DNA from: Candidatus Woesearchaeota archaeon
GTDB taxonomy: Archaea > Nanobdellota > Nanobdellia > Woesearchaeales > JACPBV01
Direction of reading: 5' to 3'
Assembly (NCBI GenBank): GCA_019322475.1
Contig: JAHWIN010000060.1
Span: forward strand, 1-20,697
DNA length: 20,697 nt
A program made the position numbers and the translations under genes. The notes beneath the pieces are model-generated. The model had not been told where the DNA came from and did not search any database. It saw nothing but the letters and a program-made list of their open reading frames with translations. This document shows positions 6,584-13,190 of this stretch, piece by piece (position 1 is the first letter of the stretch; each line of letters starts with the position of its first letter).

Positions 6584-6853
6584 ATGGCAAAGAAAAAAAA
6601 GGAAAATGCAGCACAAAAAGCTGCAGATGTGAGCAGTGAAGAGCAAATCGGGTTTCATAAGGGGGCATTAGCTACCCTGGCTAAGGAAAGGGAAGAGATG
6701 CTCAGGATACTCCAGATAGTGGAGCAACTTATGCAGATGCATATCAAAGGGCTTAAGGACATGGGAGTCGACCTTGAATCCGCTGCAAAGGAAGCTCAGC
6801 AGACAGAAAAAAAAGAAAAGAAGCAGAAGCCCATAGAAGACATATTAAGGTAA
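6584..6853 (+). CDS. Small charged helical protein, function unknown
   Basis: The 89-residue protein is not confidently recognised. It starts MAKKKKENAAQK, has a central amphipathic and probably coiled-coil helix (~18-62: EEQIGFHKGALATLAKEREE...LRILQIVEQLMQMH), and ends in a second lysine/glutamate-rich helix (QQTEKKEKKQKPIEDILR). It has no cysteines, no membrane segment and no signal peptide. Coding status is supported by an ATG with a well-placed TATA box, a clean reading frame, and the Lys/Glu-rich composition typical of neighbouring genes. It stands alone, separated from the kinase gene by 150 nt with its own promoter. A small adaptor, chaperone or nucleic-acid-associated role is possible but is guesswork. 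Confidence 0.7.
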   Translation: MAKKKKENAAQKAADVSSEEQIGFHKGALATLAKEREEMLRILQIVEQLMQMHIKGLKDMGVDLESAAKEAQQTEKKEKKQKPIEDILR

Positions 6854-6970
6854 AAAATACCGGAGCGGCTTCTGCTTATCTAAAGCAAACCCTCTTAGAA
6901 AAGGGCGGACATCAAAGCTGCCTGCAGGCGAGCAGCCATGAACATAGGCCCTAAATTTCCAAAAACCCAA

Positions 6971-6980
6971 ATTTTTTAAA
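6971..6980 (+). promoter_or_regulatory. TATA-like promoter of the kinase operon
   Basis: ATTTTTTAAA is centred about 28 nt before ATG 7004. The rest of the 150-nt gap (6854-6970) shows only a weak GCTGC...GCAGC inverted repeat near 6917-6936. Confidence 0.5.
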
Positions 6981-7003
6981 GTGGAGTTATCTTCTTCTAA
7001 GGC

Positions 7004-7987
7004 ATGGGACATGATGTCGTAAGCATAGGGAACCCCCTGATGGACATACTGATAGAGACAGAGGAAAGCTTTCTAAAAGAGCTTGGCATGGTAAAGGGGA
7101 ACATGCACCTTCTGGATGAAAAAGGCATTGAAGAGGTAGAAAAAAAGCTTGACAAAAACAATATAAAACTGGCTCCCGGAGGGTCTGAAGCCAATACCCT
7201 CAGCGCATTGTCTATGCTCGGCCATAAGACTGTATACTTCGGAAAGGTAGGGATGGACAGCTTAGGCGAAGAGTACCATAACAAACTCATCGAAAACGGG
7301 GTGATGTCAAGGATAATAAAGGTTGACGGCATGACCGGAAGGGCTGTAACGTTCATAACGCCAGATTCGGAAAGGACATTTGCAACACACCTGGGGGTAT
7401 CAACATTATTAGAAGACAACGAGATAAATGAAGCAGACATAATAGAAGCAAGGTTCCTTCACCTGACAGGCTATGTGCTAGACGGGGAAAAAACAAGGAA
7501 TGCTGCCATGATGGCCATGGAGATAGCAAAAAACAACAATGTATCCATATGCCTTGACCTTGCAGACCCAAACATCATCAAAAGGAACCAGGGATTACTC
7601 AAATCTATCATAATGGATTATGCAGACATAGTTATCGCAAATGAGCTAGAGGCTGAATCTTTTACCGGAAAGAAAGCAAAGGAAGCTGTTGATGAGCTAT
7701 CGAAGATGGCAGATATCGCTGTCGTAAAGCTTGGAAAAGAAGGGTCCCTCATAAAAAGCAGAGGCAGCCTGATAGAGGTCAAAGGGTTTGATGCAAATGC
7801 GGTAGACACGACAGGAGCAGGCGATATCTATACTGCAGGATTCTTATACGGGCTATTGAATGACCTCAGCCTTGAAACTTCCGGCAAGATCGCATCATTC
7901 ATAGCCTCAAAGGTAGTCCAGGTAAAGGGGGCGAGGCTTGAAAAAATGCCGAGGGAAGGGATAGATAAGATAAAAAATGAAGGATAA
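7004..7987 (+). CDS. PfkB-family sugar/nucleoside kinase (adenosine-kinase-like)
   Basis: The 327-residue ribokinase-fold kinase phosphorylates a sugar or nucleoside hydroxyl using ATP. Visible features are the N-terminal substrate segment GNPLMDILI (~9-17), the di-glycine lid hinge GGSEANT (59-65), GKVGMDSLGEEY (PfkB signature 1, ~80-91), DIVIANELEA (~208-217) and signature 2, DTTGAGDIYTAGF (268-280), with catalytic base D274. The G-G-S-x-A-N-T hinge and A-N-E-x-E-A segment resemble prokaryotic adenosine/nucleoside kinases more than fructose kinases. The substrate is not proven. It starts a tight four-gene operon and its end overlaps or abuts the MazG-like gene. With that neighbour, a nucleoside salvage role is plausible (inference). 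Confidence 0.88.
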   Translation: MGHDVVSIGNPLMDILIETEESFLKELGMVKGNMHLLDEKGIEEVEKKLDKNNIKLAPGGSEANTLSALSMLGHKTVYFGKVGMDSLGEEYHNKLIENGVMSRIIKVDGMTGRAVTFITPDSERTFATHLGVSTLLEDNEINEADIIEARFLHLTGYVLDGEKTRNAAMMAMEIAKNNNVSICLDLADPNIIKRNQGLLKSIIMDYADIVIANELEAESFTGKKAKEAVDELSKMADIAVVKLGKEGSLIKSRGSLIEVKGFDANAVDTTGAGDIYTAGFLYGLLNDLSLETSGKIASFIASKVVQVKGARLEKMPREGIDKIKNEG

Positions 7988-7991
7988 TGCT

Positions 7992-8270
7992 ATGATAGAC
8001 CTTGAGAGGGTAAACGGCATAGTTGAGCTTTCACAAAAGCTGGGTAACACCCCTGAGGAGATAATAGGCATGATGGAGCATCATACTTCAGAGATAAAGG
8101 ACCTATATGAAAAAAATGACCTGCACTTTGCAATAGAAACCGGGGACCTGATAATACTCGCTTTTCATCTGCTGATGATGGAAGGGCGCCCTCTAGCCCA
8201 AATAATGGGTGAGTGCTATGGGCGTTTTGAGAAAAAGCTAAAATCCATCCTGGAAAATAAAAGCGGTTGA
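7992..8270 (+). CDS. MazG-like all-alpha NTP pyrophosphohydrolase-like protein
   Basis: The small helical protein is 92 residues from ATG 7992, or 97 from ATG 7977, which would overlap the kinase by 11 nt. ATG 7992 is preferred because GAAGGA lies 7 nt before it. The helices and acidic pattern resemble the MazG/PRA-PH superfamily that hydrolyses NTPs to NMP and PPi. S-E-I-K-D (near residue 34) is followed by H-F-A-I-E-T-G-D-L-I, an E-x-x-D pair, then a hydrophobic helix and G-R-F-E-K-K-L. The first E-E-x-x-E motif is incomplete (only E and D kept), so activity is uncertain. It could house-clean nucleotides made by the upstream kinase (inference). Confidence 0.6.
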   Translation: MIDLERVNGIVELSQKLGNTPEEIIGMMEHHTSEIKDLYEKNDLHFAIETGDLIILAFHLLMMEGRPLAQIMGECYGRFEKKLKSILENKSG

Positions 8271-8301
8271 CAGGCCATATTAGCAGGTTATAAAGGCAAA
8301 A

Positions 8302-8961
8302 ATGCAAATCAAAGAGAATATAAAAAAAATAAAGGAAGATCTCCCTGCAGGAATAAGCCTGGTAGCAGCAACAAAAACAAGAGGCATAGAAGAGGTAAGG
8401 GAAGCCATAGAGGGAGGGATAGAGATCATAGGGGAGAATTACCTGCAGGAAGCAGAAAAAAAATATTCCCTACTAAAAGGAAAGGCTAAATTTCATTGTA
8501 TAGGGCATCTTCAGAAAAACAAGGTCAAAAAAGCTGTTGAGATCTTTGATATGATCCAGACTGTAGATTCTATAGAGACAGCCGAGGAGATAAGCAGAAG
8601 ATGCGGAGAGATAGGAAAGGTTATGCCTGTACTTATCGAGATCAACTCCGGAGAAGAGCCTAATAAAGACGGGGTCATGCCTGATAAGGCAGAAAGCCTG
8701 GTCAAAGAAGCCTCGAAACTTAAAAATATCAGGATAATGGGGCTTATGACTATGGCACCTTATTTCGAAAATCCTGAAGATGACAGGCCTTATTTCAAGC
8801 TTACAAAAAAGTTATTTGAAAAGATAAAGCTGCTAAAGATACCCGGGGCAAAAATGGAATACATTTCCATGGGGATGTCAGATTCCTATAAGGTAGCAGC
8901 TGAAGAAGGGGCTAACATGGTGAGGATAGGAACAAAGATATTTGGCAGGAGGGCAAGATGA
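8302..8961 (+). CDS. PLP-binding YggS/PLPBP family protein
   Basis: The 219-residue TIM-barrel protein binds pyridoxal phosphate and keeps PLP and amino/keto-acid pools balanced; no catalytic activity is established for the family. Hallmarks are VAATKTR with the PLP lysine K25, GENYLQEA (~49-56), F-H-C-I-G-H-L-Q-K-N-K (~69-79), QTVDS (~91-95), IEINSGEEPNKDG (~113-125), GLMTMAP (~148-154), SMGMSDSYKVAAEEGANMVRIG with phosphate-binding S and R (~189-210), and IFGRR. The length is slightly below the bacterial average of about 230. Its stop overlaps the start of the SemiSWEET gene (ATGA), and the gap to the MazG-like gene is 31 nt. Confidence 0.95.
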   Translation: MQIKENIKKIKEDLPAGISLVAATKTRGIEEVREAIEGGIEIIGENYLQEAEKKYSLLKGKAKFHCIGHLQKNKVKKAVEIFDMIQTVDSIETAEEISRRCGEIGKVMPVLIEINSGEEPNKDGVMPDKAESLVKEASKLKNIRIMGLMTMAPYFENPEDDRPYFKLTKKLFEKIKLLKIPGAKMEYISMGMSDSYKVAAEEGANMVRIGTKIFGRRAR

Positions 8962-9212
8962 AAATCACATTAATCCTGGGGCTTACGGCAGGAGCACTGA
9001 CAACAGCATCATTCCTTCCCCAAGCTATAAAGACCATTAAGTTAAAAGAAACAAAAGATATATCATTATGGATGTATATGATATTAACAGTGGGGGTGTG
9101 CCTGTGGCTGGTATATGGCTTCTTAATCGAAGAACTTCCAGTAATATTAGCAAACCTATTAAGCCTAACCCTCATACTCATGATCCTTTTCTATAAAATA
9201 AGATATGGGTAA
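8958..9212 (+). CDS. SemiSWEET / PQ-loop small transporter
   Basis: The 84-residue protein has three hydrophobic helices (~5-22, ~36-58, ~62-80), the size of a SemiSWEET half-transporter, which dimerises to move sugars across the membrane. The PQ-loop signature is in SFLPQAIKTIKLKETKDISL, and the second helix has G-V-C-L-W-L-V-Y-G-F as in other SemiSWEETs. The start overlaps the PLPBP stop by four bases (ATGA), implying coupled translation. The substrate is unknown; sugar is the family default. It is the last gene of the kinase operon. Confidence 0.9.
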   Translation: MKITLILGLTAGALTTASFLPQAIKTIKLKETKDISLWMYMILTVGVCLWLVYGFLIEELPVILANLLSLTLILMILFYKIRYG

Positions 9213-9242
9213 ATAGAAACAGTTAATACGCAGGGCAGGATG

Positions 9243-10139
9243 TTAAAAATCCCCCCTTCGGGATGTCTTCTGAAAAACCAAAAGGTCTTCTGTCGTCAAT
9301 CTCTCCCTTTTCTTTATCTTTTCCTCCACATCCCTCTCCTTCATCTTTAAGAATTCCTTTGTTTTAAGCTCTGTCTTCATGCGCTTTGACCTTATTAGGC
9401 TGCCTGCCTGCTCATTTACCTTATTGAACTCATCCAGCTTTTCCTTAAGTTTCTTGTTGATGTCATTGAATTTTGCCTTGAGCATTATAAAATTCTTAAA
9501 CGCCTCTTCTTCATCGACCTTGAGCTCGTCTATCTCCTTGGACAATGAAAGTATCTCGTTGTGCCTTGTCTGGCTCTCTTCTGCTTTCTTCTGCATCTTC
9601 CTGTGGGTTTCCCCTGCTATCTTCCTTTTCTCATCAATCACTTTTGATTTCTCATGGATCTTATTCCAGACATTGCTTATCTTTTCGGCCTCCTTGTATT
9701 TTTTCTTGAGGTCCTTTATCACCTTCATCAACTGCTTCTCTTTCTCGAAAGAAAGCCCCTCTGTCTCTATCTTAAATTCCAGGGCTTCTATCTGCTCCTT
9801 AATCCTTGAAGGATCGTCCTTGATCCCAAACTTTTCAGAAATATTCCTTTTCTCTTCAGCAAGGCCTTTCAGCTCAGAAATCTCTTCCTGAGCCTCCTTA
9901 TTAAGCTCATTCCTTTTCTCCTTATCTTCCTTTACCTTCTTTGTAAGCGAGTTTCTCTGATCCCTGTCTTCTTTTATCTGCCTTATCAAAGAGGCTATCT
10001 TATCGCTTAACTCCTCTTTCTTCCTGAACTGCTCCTCTTTTTTTCTGTCAACCTGATTAAGCTCTGTCCTTAAAGAAATAATCTCTTTCTTTATATTATC
10101 CAGCTTTCTAAATATCTCTTCCTGTTCTTGTTTTTGCAT
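9243..10139 (-). CDS. Archaeal coiled-coil protein (COG1340-like)
   Basis: The 298-residue protein is almost wholly Lys/Glu-rich heptad coiled coil. Stretches such as IFRKLDNIKKEIISLRTELN and KIASLIRQIKEDRDQRNSL lie on each side of short breaks (GIKDDPSRI near 110, WNKIHEKSK near 160). It resembles the uncharacterised archaeal coiled-coil family COG1340 in length and pattern. The C-terminus is MKERDVEEKIKKRERLTTED followed by a basic tail. No ATPase head, membrane segment or signal is present, so it is not an SMC. It lies 219 nt after the P1/L12 gene on the same strand, with a possible TATA box (TTAAAATTTT) near 10208-10217. Members of this family are sometimes misannotated as phosphoserine phosphatase; nothing here supports that. 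Confidence 0.8.
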   Translation of the reverse strand: MQKQEQEEIFRKLDNIKKEIISLRTELNQVDRKKEEQFRKKEELSDKIASLIRQIKEDRDQRNSLTKKVKEDKEKRNELNKEAQEEISELKGLAEEKRNISEKFGIKDDPSRIKEQIEALEFKIETEGLSFEKEKQLMKVIKDLKKKYKEAEKISNVWNKIHEKSKVIDEKRKIAGETHRKMQKKAEESQTRHNEILSLSKEIDELKVDEEEAFKNFIMLKAKFNDINKKLKEKLDEFNKVNEQAGSLIRSKRMKTELKTKEFLKMKERDVEEKIKKRERLTTEDLLVFQKTSRRGDF

Positions 10140-10181
10140 TTTGCGCCAAGTTCACTTCTAACGTCATTTTCAAGCCTTAGC

Positions 10182-10317
10182 CCTTCTTTAGAAGGCCAAT
10201 AGCCCAAGAAAATTTTAAGCTATCGCCCCTGCACAGATATACATCCAGGGGATAAACCCAGACACATCTTCAAACAGGGAAGTGCGGATTCCATGGGACC
10301 TGTTATTGAGGTCCATG
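10182..10317. other. Hairpin-rich spacer between P1/L12 and the coiled-coil gene
   Basis: Three inverted repeats lie in the 219-nt gap: CCTTCT-TT-AGAAGG (10182-10195), CCCCTG...CAGGGG (10226-10251, 14-nt loop) and CATGGGACCT...AGGTCCATG (10292-10317, 9 bp with one bulged base). No tRNA, C/D-box or open frame is evident. It could be a structured leader, a terminator cluster or a small RNA. Confidence 0.4.
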
Positions 10318-10358
10318 ATAAATTTTCCTGAGCTTATGTATTGAGCTATAATCAAAAT

Positions 10359-10679
10359 TTAGCCGAATAGGCTCCCAAGCCCTGCAGCTGCCTGCTCCTG
10401 GGACTTAGCCTCTTCCTTAGCTTCCTTAGCCTTGTCTTCTTTCTTGGACTCTGCTCCCTGTGCAGGAGATTCTGCTGAAGCTGCCGGAGCTGCTACCTGA
10501 GCTACTGCTGCTTTTTCGATAGCCTCGTCAATGTTGACCCCTTCCAATGAAGCGATCAGAGCCTTGACCCTGGAATTGTCTACCTTAACTCCTGCTGCCT
10601 CTAAAACCTTGCTTACTGTAGCTTCATCCACTTTTCCGCCTGCCTTGTGAATGAGCATTGCTGAATAAATGTATTCCAT
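10359..10679 (-). CDS. rpl12: Ribosomal stalk protein P1 (archaeal L12)
   Basis: The 106-residue acidic stalk protein has the classic P1 layout. The N-terminal helical dimerisation domain (MEYIYSAMLIHKAGGKVDEA, to ~62) is followed by an Ala-rich hinge (~63-75), a charged linker, and the conserved tail GLGSLFG that recruits elongation factors aEF1A and aEF2. It forms dimers bound to the C-terminal helices of uL10. GGAGGT sits 7 nt before the ATG, a strong ribosome-binding site fitting its need for several copies per ribosome. It is the third gene of the uL1-uL10-P1 operon. Confidence 0.97.
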   Translation of the reverse strand: MEYIYSAMLIHKAGGKVDEATVSKVLEAAGVKVDNSRVKALIASLEGVNIDEAIEKAAVAQVAAPAASAESPAQGAESKKEDKAKEAKEEAKSQEQAAAGLGSLFG

Positions 10680-10708
10680 TTTACATACCTCCGCGTTTTA
10701 TTTGTTTT

Positions 10709-12304
10709 TTAATCTGAGTCTGCCCTCAGGGTTCCTTTTTTCATCAGCTCATGGGTCAGATTTTCTACATTTTCCTGCTCTTTCTTCTTCTTTTCCGATT
10801 CCTTAGCATCTCTTTCTTTTTTTGCCTTAAGCTCCTGGATTGAAGGTATCTTTTCTGCAGGCTTATTTTCTCCTTTTTTGCCTAAACCACCTGAGGATCC
10901 TGACTGGCTGCCTTTTCCGCTTTTGTTCGGGGCTTCTTTTGCCGTTAATTTTCCCGCCTCTTCTACCAGCTTCTCAGCATCTGGTATCTCGCCTTTGACA
11001 AATTTTTTAGTCTTAGCAACCATCTCTGCTATCTTTTTATCTGTATCATCTTCGACAGGCCTTTTTGCCTCTTCTTTTTTTTGTTTTTCCACCTTCTCAA
11101 GCTCTTTTTCCTTTTCTATCCTCTCTTTTTCCAAAAGCTTCTCTTCCTCTTCCCTGAGCTCCTCTTTAACTTCTTTTTCAACAGGATCCTGGATGACCGG
11201 CTTCTTAAAATCTTTCTCCAGGTTTTTTTCTTCCTGGATTATACTCTTTTCCTCTTCTAAGACCTTCTCTTCTTTCTTCTCAATCGGAGATGCACTTTCA
11301 GGAGAGCTGGAATCTTCCTTGTCTACAGCAACGCTTTCTTTTTTTTCCTGCTCTTTGACTGCAGGTTCCCCTTTGCTTTTGGGCTCTGAAGGCTTATTTG
11401 CATCATCTTCTTTGGCTTTTTCCTCTTTTGGCTTTTCAACAACCGCTATATTTGCAGTTGACTTCAGGCTTAATGCTGAAGATTCTGCCTTAGACAGCAA
11501 AGCATCTATGATACCATCATCTATGATCTCCTGTGACAAGCCCAATGCTTTTGCCTCGTTAAATGCCTTGCCAATCAATGGGATTATAGTATCTTTTGTT
11601 GGATACCCCACATTGATAGCAAGGTTAAATGCTCCAACGACTGCCTTATCAAGGTCTGCCCTGAACTTACCTTCATCAATGTCAAGTACATCTTTAGTGA
11701 ATATCTGCTCATTCTCATATACTGCTGTAACGTTTAAGCCAACTTCCATGGGCTCTATCCCCAGCCTTGCAAGGATCTCAGCGGCCTTGGCAGATATCTT
11801 CTCACCTTCTTTTACAACTACCGAATCTTCCTTGATAGCCACCTTGCCGCCTTCAACTCCTGATTTGATCCCTAACTGGGCCAATTCCCCTATAACAGGA
11901 CCAGGCATGAAGCCTGTAGGGCCCTTAGGGACTATTATATCAAAAGGAGCTGTCTGCCCTGCTTTTGCAGGAGCACTGGTCTTGCTTTTCTTTAATGTCT
12001 TGAACAATGAAAAAGGGTTTTCCTTTGTAAATATCAAAGCAGGCATGCCCTTGAGATAAGGCTCCAGCTGCTCTATATTCTTCTTTTTTTCCTTAATACC
12101 CTCGATAGCGTGCTTTATAACCCTCCTCTTAGTCATCGACAGCCTTATCTTTCCTGTCAGCTGAGACCTCATCTGCTGCAATTGGGGTGCAGGAAGGTTT
12201 TCAAGATCGACTGCGGCTATGATGGGGTGATCTAGTATAAGCTTCTGTATGCCCTCAGCAATCTTTTTCTTTTTCTCTGATATCCTATGGGTTTTCTCAC
12301 TCAT
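10709..12304 (-). CDS. rpl10: Ribosomal protein uL10 (P0) with long charged C-terminal extension
   Basis: Residues 1-~289 are a normal archaeal uL10. They comprise an rRNA-binding N-terminal domain (HRISEKKKKIAEGIQKLI, SMTKRRVIKHAIEG), domain II (~110-200, with GPTGFMPGPVIGELAQLGI) and the start of the helical spine (~235-280). Residues ~290-531 are a Lys/Glu/Ser/Pro-rich low-complexity extension. It contains a long charged helix (~345-415), a short helical module DKKIAEMVAKTKKFVKGE (~422-439), a Gly/Ser stretch and the tail NLTHELMKKGTLRADSD. Typical archaeal uL10 is about 290-350 residues and ends like P1 in G-L-F-G; that ending is absent here although P1 keeps it. It overlaps uL1 by 8 nt, so translation is coupled. 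The extension is intact, in frame and similar in base use to the core. Confidence 0.95.
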   Translation of the reverse strand: MSEKTHRISEKKKKIAEGIQKLILDHPIIAAVDLENLPAPQLQQMRSQLTGKIRLSMTKRRVIKHAIEGIKEKKKNIEQLEPYLKGMPALIFTKENPFSLFKTLKKSKTSAPAKAGQTAPFDIIVPKGPTGFMPGPVIGELAQLGIKSGVEGGKVAIKEDSVVVKEGEKISAKAAEILARLGIEPMEVGLNVTAVYENEQIFTKDVLDIDEGKFRADLDKAVVGAFNLAINVGYPTKDTIIPLIGKAFNEAKALGLSQEIIDDGIIDALLSKAESSALSLKSTANIAVVEKPKEEKAKEDDANKPSEPKSKGEPAVKEQEKKESVAVDKEDSSSPESASPIEKKEEKVLEEEKSIIQEEKNLEKDFKKPVIQDPVEKEVKEELREEEEKLLEKERIEKEKELEKVEKQKKEEAKRPVEDDTDKKIAEMVAKTKKFVKGEIPDAEKLVEEAGKLTAKEAPNKSGKGSQSGSSGGLGKKGENKPAEKIPSIQELKAKKERDAKESEKKKKEQENVENLTHELMKKGTLRADSD

Positions 12305-13034
12305 TTTTTACCTTTTCCTGCCTGGCTTCTTCTTTCTTAAGGGGCTTTTTCCCAACAGGTTTCTTTTTTTCGACAGAATTGCCCTCTTTCCCCACCTGAA
12401 CAGGCTTTCCCATGGTCAGCTTAATCAGTATGTTCTTTATGTTATTCTTACCGTTTGGAAGATGATGCACTACAGCATCATATGTGCTCATGATATTGTC
12501 TATAACCTCTTCATCATTCATACCTTCGTTTCCAACTATGGTCTGGATTATGGGGTCGTTCTTTGTCTGCAATTTGACTGTCTTCTGGAGCTTTTCATAC
12601 AAAGGCTTCAGGTTAGCGTTAGGAGGAACGACACAGCCGGCTTTTGGGTTTGGCATCTTGCCTTTTGGGCCGAATACCTTCCCGAATGCCTGGGCTAGCT
12701 TGGGCATTATCGTAGCCTGTGCAATAAAAAAATCATATTCTACCGCTAATCTCTTTGAATCTTTCTTCTGGTATTTAGGAAAATCTTCGACAGATACAGC
12801 AAGATCGCATACCTCTTTTGCTGATGAGAGAAGTTCAGGACCGACCAAAGCACATACCTTCACTTTCCTTCCTTTAGGATAATGCATAGTATGGAAGAAA
12901 TTGACAGACTGATCTGTTTTCTTTATATCTATGTCTCTGAGATTTATGATAAGGTCGATAGACTGGCTAAATTTTCTTTTCTGAGAAGTTGCCTTTACTT
13001 TCTTCAATGCCTGTGCTGCTTGTGACTTATCCAT
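12297..13034 (-). CDS. rpl1: Ribosomal protein uL1
   Basis: The 245-residue protein forms the mobile L1 stalk and binds 23S rRNA helices 76-78. Recognisable blocks are FSQSIDLIINLRDIDIKK (~23-40), KVKVCALVGPEL, and domain II with FGKVFGPKGKMPNPKAG (~117-133), the uL1 signature. After ~212 there is a Lys/Glu/Pro-rich tail, longer than in the usual 215-220-residue archaeal protein and echoing the tail on uL10. GGAGGG lies 5 nt before the ATG, with an A/T-rich box at ~13100-13113, giving a leader of about 40-50 nt. Archaeal uL1 is known to autoregulate by binding its own mRNA in some methanogens; no clear binding-site mimic was identified here. uL11, the usual upstream partner, is absent. Confidence 0.97.
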   Translation of the reverse strand: MDKSQAAQALKKVKATSQKRKFSQSIDLIINLRDIDIKKTDQSVNFFHTMHYPKGRKVKVCALVGPELLSSAKEVCDLAVSVEDFPKYQKKDSKRLAVEYDFFIAQATIMPKLAQAFGKVFGPKGKMPNPKAGCVVPPNANLKPLYEKLQKTVKLQTKNDPIIQTIVGNEGMNDEEVIDNIMSTYDAVVHHLPNGKNNIKNILIKLTMGKPVQVGKEGNSVEKKKPVGKKPLKKEEARQEKVKNE

Positions 13035-13099
13035 TCTTCCCTCCTAACATAGTTAGTAAATACGGGGTAATTGTTTTATCTAAGAGCAGAATTGGATAA

Positions 13100-13113
13100 T
13101 CATATATAAATAT
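13100..13113 (-). promoter_or_regulatory. TATA-like promoter of the uL1-uL10-P1 operon
   Basis: On the minus strand TATATTTATATATG lies about 65-80 nt before the uL1 ATG. This leaves a leader with the strong GGAGGG site (13039-13044) and the inverted repeat CTAAC...GTTAG just upstream of it. Confidence 0.45.
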
Positions 13114-13154
13114 AGCGGTTTTTGTCCTGCCAGGTTAGATATCAGGATACCCAA

Positions 13155-13166
13155 AGTTTTAAAAAT
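13155..13166 (+). promoter_or_regulatory. TATA-like promoter of orc1/cdc6
   Basis: AGTTTTAAAAAT is centred about 30 nt before ATG 13191. This favours that ATG over the upstream in-frame TTG at 13122, which would place the promoter inside the coding region. Confidence 0.5.
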
Positions 13167-13190
13167 ATTGTCAGGCTACATAGAAGAGCA

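Noticed and set aside
6388..6585. 65-codon minus-strand frame in the MITE-like element
   Set aside because: It runs across the right terminal repeat and target duplication, and its composition looks random. The inverted-repeat structure explains the sequence.
6854..6970. tRNA or H/ACA RNA in the gap before the kinase gene
   Set aside because: There is no T-loop, acceptor stem or paired hairpin-ACA layout; only a weak GCTGC/GCAGC repeat.
9379..9891. 170-codon frame antisense to the coiled-coil gene
   Set aside because: It is a Ser/Phe/Leu-rich shadow of a Lys/Glu-rich coiled coil; no start signal or family.
10259..10335. C/D-box sRNA suggested by ATGATAA and CCTGA near 10314-10332
   Set aside because: The boxes are too close for a guide, and no D'/C' pair or terminal stem is present.
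10878..12059. 393-codon frame antisense to uL10
   Set aside because: Ser/Phe-rich translation is the expected shadow of Lys/Glu-rich codons on the other strand; the uL10 core is unmistakable.
13122..13190. Upstream TTG start for orc1/cdc6
   Set aside because: The added 23 residues do not look like the family, and they would cover the TATA-like box.
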